A stretch of DNA of 9,271 nucleotides from Candidatus Omnitrophota bacterium. Lineage in GTDB: Bacteria > Omnitrophota > Gorgyraeia > Gorgyraeales > Gorgyraeaceae. The position numbers and the translations under genes are program-made. Every line of letters starts with the position of its first letter. Within the stretch, counting starts at the first letter, position 1. Under the pieces are notes generated by a model. That model searched no databases and was not told where the DNA came from. It worked only from the letters and a program-made list of their open reading frames with translations. The stretch covers positions 1 to 9,271 of the forward strand of contig JAHIUV010000144.1 in assembly GCA_018817035.1 (NCBI GenBank). The letters are read 5' to 3'. Below, piece after piece: positions 1 through 4,916 of the stretch.

Positions 1-46
1 CTCGACTCGTCCTTCGACAGGCTCAGGACTTCGCTCGAATAATATT
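1..46 (+). repeat. Family A palindromic repeat, copy 1 (cut by window edge)
   Basis: Begins CTCGACTCGTCC and ends TTCGCTCGAATAATATT, the two arms of the main dispersed repeat of this window. The centre is a small palindrome-bearing core, GTCCT...AGGAC around TTCGACAGGCTC. The first two or three bases of the left arm lie outside the window. It is followed 4 nt later by a family B copy, and the whole A+B pair recurs at 97-177, so the pair was probably duplicated as a unit. Confidence 0.8.
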
Positions 47-50
47 GTAT

Positions 51-87
51 GAGATTGCTTCTCCGCCTAAGGCGGATCGCAATGACA
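51..87 (+). repeat. Family B palindromic repeat, copy 1 (long form)
   Basis: GAGATTGCTT at the left and ATCGCAATGACA at the right are the arms of family B; ATTGC and GCAAT can pair. The centre is replaced by TCCGCC-TAA-GGCGGA (62-76), a perfect 6-bp stem. The same stem sequence occurs as the core of some family A copies (3555-3571 and 9223-9239). Confidence 0.75.
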
Positions 88-96
88 TAGATGTGA

Positions 97-144
97 TTCT
101 CGACTCGTCCTTCGACAGGCTCAGGACTTCGCTCGAATAGTATT
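97..144 (+). repeat. Family A palindromic repeat, copy 2
   Basis: TTCTCGACTCGTCC... to ...CTCGAATAGTATT. It is nearly identical to copy 1, with the same TTCGACAGGCTC core. It is followed 4 nt later by family B copy 2, repeating the A+B arrangement at the window start. Confidence 0.8.
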
Positions 145-148
145 GTAT

Positions 149-177
149 AAGATTGCTTCGCTTCGCTAGCAATGACA
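149..177 (+). repeat. Family B palindromic repeat, copy 2 (short form)
   Basis: AAGATTGCTTCGCTTCGCTAGCAATGACA in pieces: left arm GATTGC, TTCGCTTCGC centre, right arm GCAATGACA. It differs from the copy inside the glycosyltransferase gene (3834-3862) by only two bases. The reverse complement resembles an ATTGCGAGCGAAGC-type repeat that is common in many bacterial genomes; that resemblance is from memory, not from a search. Confidence 0.75.
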
Positions 178-179
178 TT

Positions 180-198
180 AGGCACCCCTGTGTCTTAT
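180..198 (+). repeat. Flanking direct repeat, left copy
   Basis: aggcacccctgtgtcttat matches aggcactcctgtgtcttat at 2001-2019 in 18 of 19 bases. The two copies lie on either side of the AbiE gene pair. Internally GGCAC and GTGTC form an imperfect dyad, so this may itself be a short dispersed repeat rather than a target-site duplication. Confidence 0.6.
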
Positions 199-208
199 GT
201 ATGAAGAA

Positions 209-225
209 ACATAGCCTTGCTATGT
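209..225 (+). other. Small perfect hairpin, 7-bp stem
   Basis: ACATAGC (209-215) and GCTATGT (219-225) pair around a 3-nt loop. No T-tract follows, so it is a poor intrinsic terminator. It lies just upstream of the abiE promoter and may belong to the repeat-rich spacer. Confidence 0.4.
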
Positions 226-252
226 AATTCTAAGTAGAAATAAACCAAGTAC

Positions 253-281
253 TTGAAAAAGTTTGATTTATGTGGTACTAT
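253..281 (+). promoter_or_regulatory. Predicted sigma70-type promoter of the abiE pair
   Basis: TTGAAA (253-258) and TACTAT (276-281) are separated by 17 bp. TGG immediately precedes the -10 box and fits an extended -10. Transcription would start near 288, giving a leader of about 35 nt to the chosen abiEi start. AAGTACTT, an 8-bp palindrome at 247-254, overlaps the -35. AbiEi antitoxins are known to repress their own operon by binding inverted repeats at the promoter; whether this palindrome is such a site is only a guess. Confidence 0.65.
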
Positions 282-313
282 ACTTATGTATTATAGTTAG
301 TCAAATGTAACCA

Positions 314-318
314 TGGAG
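314..318 (+). promoter_or_regulatory. Ribosome binding site deciding the abiEi start
   Basis: TGGAG lies 6 nt before the ATG at 325. The ATG at 313 overlaps this motif and has nothing like a Shine-Dalgarno in front of it, so 325 is the better start. ATGGAG followed by a few bases and ATATG recurs before the last gene (7997-8010). Confidence 0.65.
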
Positions 319-324
319 ATACAT

Positions 325-1125
325 ATGGCAAACAAAAAAACATTTAGTTCTCTTAGCCAAACAGAGACAGGACTTATAGCGCGGCTTGTATATGAAAACA
401 AAGAGATCGTAACAGCAAAAGAATTGGATATTTTTTTACCTGCCGGTTTTTCTTACAGAAGACAGCTGGTATTCAGGCTCAAAAAGAAGAATATTTTAAT
501 CCCTATAAAAAGCGGTATATATATTTTTGTCCCCTTAGAATCTGTTCCTACGGGACGACGCGTTAGTGAGTTTATTATTCCGTCAGTTTATTTCCCTGAT
601 GGGAATTACTATATTGGATATTCGACAATGTTTAATTATTACAATTTTATAGATCAGCAGTTTCAGAAAGTGTATGTTATTAATACGCGTTTGAGCAAAG
701 AAAAGAAAATAGCCGGGATTCTATATAAATTTATAAATGTGTCCGAGGCACAAATGTATGGAATTGAAAAGAAGCTCGTGAGGGGCGTTAATGTATATAT
801 AAGTTCAAAAGAGAAGACTCTTATCGACCTTATCTATTTTAATAAACCGGTAGGCGGGTTGTTCCCGGCAGGAGAAATAGTAGAGAGGTTTGTAACAGAG
901 AAAAGGTGCGATGTAAAAACACTTATTGATTATGCAGCGCGGTTCCCTAATATAAAAACGCGCAAATACGTGGGATATATACTGGAAAAATGCGGAATTA
1001 ATGATGTGTTGTTGAAGCCGCTTATAAAAAGTATTCAAGAAACATCGATTGCTTCATTTTTAAAATCAAGAAAAGGTACGTTAAATAAAAAATGGAGAGT
1101 CATTATCAATGATACACGAGGATAA
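325..1125 (+). CDS. abiEi: AbiEi-like antitoxin / transcriptional regulator (type IV TA)
   Basis: A protein of 266 aa from the ATG at 325; the ATG at 313 would add MEIH but lacks a ribosome binding site. Residues about 10-70 read as a winged helix: helices, then KKKNILIPIKSGIYIFVP as the hairpin wing. Residues about 90-175 hold the segment typical of AbiEi-family antitoxins: YYIGYSTMFNYY, a strand VYVIN, then VYISSKEKTLIDLIYF at 157-172, matching the family pattern of a Ser-x-Glu-Lys-Thr-Leu-x-Asp core. The C-terminal third is helical. In characterised AbiE systems this protein represses the operon and counteracts the AbiEii toxin without forming a stable complex (type IV). Here it precedes and overlaps the toxin gene by 17 nt, the usual order. 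It is AT-rich compared with the sugar genes downstream, in keeping with acquisition by transfer. The family call is firm. The phage-defence role is inferred. Confidence 0.85.
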   Translation: MANKKTFSSLSQTETGLIARLVYENKEIVTAKELDIFLPAGFSYRRQLVFRLKKKNILIPIKSGIYIFVPLESVPTGRRVSEFIIPSVYFPDGNYYIGYSTMFNYYNFIDQQFQKVYVINTRLSKEKKIAGILYKFINVSEAQMYGIEKKLVRGVNVYISSKEKTLIDLIYFNKPVGGLFPAGEIVERFVTEKRCDVKTLIDYAARFPNIKTRKYVGYILEKCGINDVLLKPLIKSIQETSIASFLKSRKGTLNKKWRVIINDTRG

Positions 1126-1990
1126 AGAACAATTTTTTACTCTCATCGATCGTATTGCATCGTTAACAGGTTTTTACGCGCCACTTGTGGAGAAGGATTA
1201 TTATTTAACGTTACTACTTTCACGTATACATGAACTATCAGAAAACCTTATTTTTAAAGGAGGGACGTGCCTTAATAAAATATACTACTCATACTATCGT
1301 TTGAGTGAAGATATTGATTTCAATATGCTGCTCCCTCAGTATAAGGCTACGCGAGGCGAGAGACGCAAATGTATCCAACCGATCAAGGATAGCATAGAGG
1401 GATTTGTTAAGCAATTTGGAATAAAGATAGACGATGCCGGTGATCCCGGACGAAATGAATCGAAGCAGTATGTATATTATCTCGTATATGATTCTGTCAC
1501 AATGCTTTCAGAGCAGACAGTTAAATTTGAAATAGGACTCAGGTTTAATACTATTTTGGCAACAGAAAAAAGGCAGGTGCGGCATAAATTTAAACATTCT
1601 TTTACCGATGAACCGTTGGTTGATGGCGGAGAAATTCAATGCATGGCATTAAAAGAAATTGTGTCGGAAAAATTACGCGCAGGCGCGATACGAAAAATTA
1701 TAGCGCCTCGAGATTTCTACGATATTGACTTTCTTCTGCGTAATAAGTTTGATTTGACCAATAAAGAAGTAATAACTCTGCTTAAAAAGAAACTTCAAGA
1801 GGATGATGCTGATACAGATTTAGGTAAATATAGGAAGAACCTCGGTAGGTCAGATGAAGAAATAAAAGATATGAATTCACGTATTGAAACAGAGCTATTT
1901 GATGTTTTGACACCCGAAGAACGCAAAAATTTTGATTTGAGCACAGCTCTTAAAAGAATTAACAAAGCTATGGGCGCGATTGGGCGATGA
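1109..1990 (+). CDS. abiEii: AbiEii-like nucleotidyltransferase toxin (type IV TA)
   Basis: A protein of 293 aa; GGAGAG at 1094-1099 sits 9 nt before the ATG. The fold signature of the AbiEii / DUF1814 nucleotidyltransferases is clear. VEKDYYL (27-33) is a common N-terminal box. FKGGTCLNK (49-57) followed by LSEDIDF (65-71) is the DNA-polymerase-beta-like GG...DxD motif, with D68 and D70 as metal ligands. VKFEIGL (138-144) probably gives the third acid, E141. LKEIVSEKL (181-189) and RDFYDI (201-206) are the two later conserved motifs. All key residues are present, so the toxin looks intact. Studied members transfer nucleotides to tRNA or other RNA and arrest growth, causing abortive infection; the target here cannot be read from sequence. 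The 17-nt overlap with the antitoxin gene implies co-transcription and probably translational coupling. Confidence 0.9.
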   Translation: MIHEDKEQFFTLIDRIASLTGFYAPLVEKDYYLTLLLSRIHELSENLIFKGGTCLNKIYYSYYRLSEDIDFNMLLPQYKATRGERRKCIQPIKDSIEGFVKQFGIKIDDAGDPGRNESKQYVYYLVYDSVTMLSEQTVKFEIGLRFNTILATEKRQVRHKFKHSFTDEPLVDGGEIQCMALKEIVSEKLRAGAIRKIIAPRDFYDIDFLLRNKFDLTNKEVITLLKKKLQEDDADTDLGKYRKNLGRSDEEIKDMNSRIETELFDVLTPEERKNFDLSTALKRINKAMGAIGR

Positions 1991-2000
1991 GAAAGAATTC

Positions 2001-2019
2001 AGGCACTCCTGTGTCTTAT
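2001..2019 (+). repeat. Flanking direct repeat, right copy
   Basis: aggcactcctgtgtcttat begins 10 nt after the abiEii stop and matches 180-198 with one difference. Together the copies bracket about 1.8 kb that contains nothing but the abiE promoter and genes. Confidence 0.6.
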
Positions 2020-2031
2020 ATGTAGAGGGAG

Positions 2032-2114
2032 GTAACCGGTTAGTTATCAGGGTAATTATTATTCTTCGAGCGAACCCTTCGACTATGCTCTGGGTAAACT
2101 CCGTGAGTCGAGAA
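2032..2114 (-). repeat. Reverse family A repeat with GTAACCGGT box
   Basis: GTAACCGGT (2032-2040) is followed after about 25 nt by a reverse-oriented family A copy, ATTATTCTTCGAGCGAA... to ...GTCGAGAA (2058-2114). Its centre contains CCCTTCGACTATGCTCTGGG, and the stretch TCGACTATGCTC recurs in the hairpin at 5931-5976. The bracketing box appears inverted at 2192-2200. Confidence 0.65.
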
Positions 2115-2124
2115 GTCGATTTAG

Positions 2125-2200
2125 TTCTCGACTACGTCCGCGTTTGGCGGACTTCGCTCGAACAATATTGACACGCCGCCCCCGTTGACTCACCGGTTAC
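2125..2200 (+). repeat. Forward family A repeat with inverted GTAACCGGT box
   Basis: TTCTCGACTACGTCC... to ...TTCGCTCGAACAATATT (2125-2169) is a family A copy with a GTCCGC...GCGGAC core (2136-2152). It is followed by ACCGGTTAC at 2192-2200, the perfect inverse of 2032-2040. With the preceding reverse copy it forms a 169-bp inverted-repeat-bounded block. Nothing in it looks coding. Confidence 0.7.
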
Positions 2201-2237
2201 ATAATTGACAATAATAATAAAATTTAGATGGAGCACC

Positions 2238-2266
2238 TTGACTAAGGATAAATTGTATAGTATACT
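2238..2266 (+). promoter_or_regulatory. Predicted strong promoter of the first DUF4143 ATPase
   Basis: TTGACT (2238-2243), a 17-bp spacer, then TATACT (2261-2266). Both hexamers are one base from consensus. The 11 bases ACCTTGACTAA around the -35 box are identical to those of the second ATPase promoter at 7917-7927. Transcription would begin near 2273 and would serve the ATPase and, through the 4-nt gene overlap, the glycosyltransferase. Confidence 0.75.
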
Positions 2267-2291
2267 CCTAATAGGTTCAACTAATTAGGAG
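2265..2291 (+). promoter_or_regulatory. Dyad operator overlapping -10, start site and ribosome binding site
   Basis: CTCCTAAT (2265-2272) and ATTAGGAG (2284-2291) are perfect inverted 8-mers around 11 bp. The left arm overlaps the -10 box and likely start point; the right arm contains most of the Shine-Dalgarno AGGAGG (2287-2292), 10 nt before the ATG at 2303. Because the left arm lies mostly upstream of the predicted transcript start, a protein-binding operator fits better than an RNA hairpin. The CCTAA/TTAGG half-sites recur before the second ATPase. Confidence 0.55.
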
Positions 2292-2302
2292 GACAGTCCT
2301 AT

Positions 2303-3463
2303 ATGGAAAATATAAAAAGAATCTTAAAATTAGATCTTCCCAGAGGCCAATCCGCTTTTTTATGGGGGCCAAGGAAGACAGGAAAGACCAGTTATCTTAA
2401 AAAGAATTTTCCCGATAGCTTGTATTATGATTTTTTAAAGACCGACTTGTTTCTTGAACTATCCAAAACCCCTTCTTTATTCCGCGAAAGGTTGATTGCA
2501 AAAGAAGAAGCCTTGCTATCTAAACCTATTATATTAGATGAAGTCCAAAAGATCCCACAGATACTGGATGAAGTCCACTGGCTTATAGAAAATAAAGGGC
2601 TGAGTTTTATATTATGCGGCTCAAGTGCCAGAAAACTAACAAGGAGCCATGCTAATTTACTGGGAGGCAGGGCATGGTGTTATCGACTTTTTCCGTTTGC
2701 AAGCGCCGAACTTAAAAATATAGGCCTCTTAAGGGTATTAAATCAAGGAATGCTGCCTTCACATTATCTGGATGAAAAGAATTACAAAAAATCCCTGACA
2801 GCGTATGTTCAGGATTATTTAAAGGAAGAGGTGTTTAATGAAGGACTTGTACGGAATATTCCCGCTTTTTCAAGATTTTTCGATGCAGTAGGCTATTCTC
2901 ATGGTGAATTGACAAATTATTCAAATATTGCCAGAGACTGCGGGGTAGACGCTAAGACGGCAAGAGAATATTATCAGATATTAATAGATACGTTGTTGGC
3001 AATAAGGCTGGAGCCTTTTAAGAGAAGACAGTCCAGGCAGGTTATCACTAGCGCCCCTAAATTTTATCTTTTTGATGTGGGTGTTGCCGGTATTTTGGCT
3101 AAGCGCGTCCTGGAAGAAAAAAAGGGGGAGGAATTTGGCAGGGCATTTGAGCATTTTATTCTTATGGAGATAAGTGCTTATAACTCATATAGTGATTTAA
3201 ATTTTGATATTAACTTTTGGAGGACAAAATCCGGATTAGAGGTGGATTTTGTACTTGGAAAAGGCAAGGTAGCTATAGAAGTAAAAGGATCAAGCAGGAT
3301 CGACAGCAGGGATTTAAAGTCATTAAAGGCGTTTATCGAAGAATATTCTCCGCAAAAAGCTGTGCTAGTTTGCAATGAGAAGGAAAGAAGAGTCAGTGAT
3401 AAAATACAGATCATGCCTTGGAAGGATTTTTTGTTTGAATTGTGGGCAGGTAATATTCTATGA
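2303..3463 (+). CDS. AAA_14 / DUF4143 family ATPase, first copy
   Basis: A protein of 386 aa with the order of the AAA_14-DUF4143 family. The P-loop is GPRKTGKT (22-29). The Walker B is IILDEVQ (76-82). LCGSSARKL (104-112) is the sensor-like strand, and LFPFASAEL follows the GGRA element. A helix-turn-helix-like stretch, NIARDCGVDAKTAREYYQIL (208-227), is next, then FYLFDVGVAGIL (254-265). The C-terminal domain has a PD-(D/E)xK nuclease-like pattern: SGLEVDF with D315, then AIEVKG with E326 and K328. Family members are widespread in bacteria and archaea, often multicopy and strain-variable; their biochemical role is not settled. The next gene starts inside its stop codon (ATGA). The copy at 8008-9135 is a diverged relative with the same domain order. 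The family call is secure; the substrate is unknown. Confidence 0.88.
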   Translation: MENIKRILKLDLPRGQSAFLWGPRKTGKTSYLKKNFPDSLYYDFLKTDLFLELSKTPSLFRERLIAKEEALLSKPIILDEVQKIPQILDEVHWLIENKGLSFILCGSSARKLTRSHANLLGGRAWCYRLFPFASAELKNIGLLRVLNQGMLPSHYLDEKNYKKSLTAYVQDYLKEEVFNEGLVRNIPAFSRFFDAVGYSHGELTNYSNIARDCGVDAKTAREYYQILIDTLLAIRLEPFKRRQSRQVITSAPKFYLFDVGVAGILAKRVLEEKKGEEFGRAFEHFILMEISAYNSYSDLNFDINFWRTKSGLEVDFVLGKGKVAIEVKGSSRIDSRDLKSLKAFIEEYSPQKAVLVCNEKERRVSDKIQIMPWKDFLFELWAGNIL

Positions 3464-4656
3464 ATAGGATGAAAATATTAAGAATTATTGCCAGGCTTAA
3501 CATCGGCGGCCCTGCTAGGAATGCGGTGTTGTTGACAGAGGGGTTCTCGACTTCGTCCGCCTCCGGCGGACTTCGCTCGAACAATATTGAAACTGTATTG
3601 GTATGCGGGGAAGTTGCTAAGGGCGAAGGGGATATGATGTGGCTTGCCCGGGAAAAGGGGATAAATCCTGTGATAGTGCCTGAACTGGGTCGGGAGTTAT
3701 CGTTTATTAATGACTGGGTAGCGTTCTGGAAGATATATGGGATTATTTGCAGGGAAAAGCCTGATATTATACATACGCATACGGCTAAGGCGGGGACATT
3801 GGGGAGGTTGGCGGGGGTGGTGTATAATATTTTGAGATTGCTTCGCTTCGCTCGCAATGACAGGACAGTTGTCTTAGTGCATACGTTTCATGGGCATGTT
3901 TTGCATAGTTATTTTGGGCGGGTCAAGAGTTTTGTTTTTATATGGATAGAAAAGATATTGGCGCTTTTTACGGATAAGATAATTACTGTGAGCAGTAATC
4001 TGGAAAGAGAGCTGTCTGGGATATTCAGGATAGCGCATGAGAAAAAGTTTTCTGTTGTGGAGCTGGGGTTTGAACTGGATGGGCTGTTGAAAATGCCGGC
4101 AAAGAGCGGAACGGATTGCATAAATATAGGTATTGTCGGACGTTTGGTGCCGGTGAAGAATCATAGGATGTTGCTCAGGGCATTAAAAAGGGTGAAGGGT
4201 GAAGGGTGTAGAGTGAAACTGATTGTTATCGGAGATGGGGAATTGCGTGCGGAACTTGAGGCTTATGCTCGAGAACTGGGGATCTATGATATTGTGGAGT
4301 TTCGGGGATGGGTTAAGGATTTGAGGGAAGTTTATGGAGATCTGGATATTGTGGTGCTTACTTCACTTAATGAGGGGACGCCGGTATCTCTTATAGAGGC
4401 AATGGCAGCGGCAAGGCCTGTGGTGGCTACAAGGGTCGGGGGTGTAGGGGATGTTGTCAGTGATGGAAAAAATGGATATCTGGTCAAATCCGGGGACGTA
4501 GAGGGTTTTGCCGAGAAATTATCAGAACTGATAAAGGATAGGGATAAGAGGTTAAAGTTCGGCGAAGAAGGCAGACGTTCAGTAAAAGACAGATTTTCGA
4601 AAGATAGGTTGATAAAGGATGTGAAAGAGTTGTATAATAATATTTTGAGCGGATAG
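3460..4656 (+). CDS. GT4-family glycosyltransferase with in-frame repeats
   Basis: A protein of 398 aa with the GT-B fold. The N-terminal half has KILRIIARLNIGGPARN (5-21), the HTHTAKAGTLGRLA segment (105-118) and HTFHGHV (141-147). The C-terminal half has GIVGRLVPVKN (224-234) and the EX7E motif of retaining GT4 enzymes, E305 to E313 in NEGTPVSLIEAMA. It should transfer a sugar from a nucleotide donor to a lipid-linked or polysaccharide acceptor at the cytoplasmic membrane face. Donor and acceptor cannot be read. Two dispersed repeats are translated in frame: residues about 29-43 (FSTSSASGGLRSNN) and about 125-135 (RLLRFARNDR). Both fall at loops between core elements, and all motifs remain. 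Without them the protein would be about 370 aa, usual for the family. The ATG overlaps the ATPase stop by 4 nt, suggesting translational coupling. An ATG at 3469 is an alternative start. Confidence 0.88.
   Translation: MNRMKILRIIARLNIGGPARNAVLLTEGFSTSSASGGLRSNNIETVLVCGEVAKGEGDMMWLAREKGINPVIVPELGRELSFINDWVAFWKIYGIICREKPDIIHTHTAKAGTLGRLAGVVYNILRLLRFARNDRTVVLVHTFHGHVLHSYFGRVKSFVFIWIEKILALFTDKIITVSSNLERELSGIFRIAHEKKFSVVELGFELDGLLKMPAKSGTDCINIGIVGRLVPVKNHRMLLRALKRVKGEGCRVKLIVIGDGELRAELEAYARELGIYDIVEFRGWVKDLREVYGDLDIVVLTSLNEGTPVSLIEAMAAARPVVATRVGGVGDVVSDGKNGYLVKSGDVEGFAEKLSELIKDRDKRLKFGEEGRRSVKDRFSKDRLIKDVKELYNNILSG
3543..3588 (+). repeat. Family A repeat inside the glycosyltransferase gene
   Basis: GTTCTCGACTTCGTCCGCC, TCC, GGCGGACTTCGCTCGAAC, AATATT: a full family A copy with the GTCCGCC/GGCGGAC core (perfect 7-bp stem, 3555-3571). 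It lies between LLTEG and ETVLVCG of the protein. Almost the same form occurs outside genes at 9211-9256. Confidence 0.85.
3834..3862 (+). repeat. Family B repeat inside the glycosyltransferase gene
   Basis: GAGATTGCTTCGCTTCGC then TCGCAATGACA: a complete short-form family B copy. It is read as the peptide RLLRFARND between VVYNIL and the HTFHGHV strand. Confidence 0.85.
4190..4217 (+). repeat. Heptanucleotide tandem tract in the glycosyltransferase gene
   Basis: GGGTGAA, GGGTGAA, GGGTGTA, GAGTGAA: four 7-bp units, two of them identical, encoding KRVKGEGCRVK at about residues 243-253. Because 7 is not a multiple of 3, gain or loss of one unit would shift the frame. Confidence 0.6.
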
Positions 4657-4900
4657 GTTCTCGACTTCGCTCGAACGATATTTTTTGATTGAGCGTTAGT
4701 TCTCGACTTCGCTCGAACGATATTCTTTGGGCGAGCGTTGGTTCTCGACTCGTTTCACTCGCTCGAACAGTATTGGATATTCTTTGATTGAGCGTTGGTT
4801 CTTGACTCGTTTCACTCGCTCGAACAGTATTGGATATTTTTTGGGCGAGCGTTGGTTCTTGACTCGTTTCACTCGCTCGAACAGTATTGGATATTCTTTT
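4657..4900 (+). repeat. Tandem array of five family A units
   Basis: Starts on the base after the glycosyltransferase stop and fills most of the gap to the epimerase. Units: 4657-4698 (42 bp), 4699-4740 (42), 4741-4797 (57), 4798-4854 (57), 4855-4900 (partial). The 57-bp units have CGTTTCACT in the arm and an extra GATATT. The spacer between units alternates between TTTGATTGAGCGTT and TTTGGGCGAGCGTT, so the array looks like a doubled two-unit block. The gap otherwise holds only the epimerase ribosome binding site; no promoter with two good boxes is visible. Confidence 0.85.
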
Positions 4901-4901
4901 G

Positions 4902-4908
4902 AAGGGAG
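4902..4908 (+). promoter_or_regulatory. Ribosome binding site of the epimerase gene
   Basis: AAGGGAG lies 8 nt before the ATG at 4917, directly after the end of the tandem array. It supports 4917 as the true start. Confidence 0.7.
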
Positions 4909-4916
4909 ATTAGGAT

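Noticed and set aside
1980..2171. Open frame of 63 codons after abiEii
   Set aside because: It starts inside the abiEii end, crosses the direct repeat and two family A repeats, and has no ribosome binding site or domain.
3411..3857. Minus-strand open frame of 148 codons across the glycosyltransferase start
   Set aside because: Antisense to two motif-supported genes, with no recognisable domain and no promoter or ribosome binding site of its own.
4859..4888. Promoter for the epimerase within the last array unit (TTGACT at 4859-4864)
   Set aside because: The -35 match is good, but the best -10 at a usable distance (CAGTAT, 17-bp spacing) matches only three of six positions.
4657..4900. Possible CRISPR array
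   Set aside because: Units are direct tandem copies with near-identical spacers, not unique spacers between constant repeats, and no cas gene is present.
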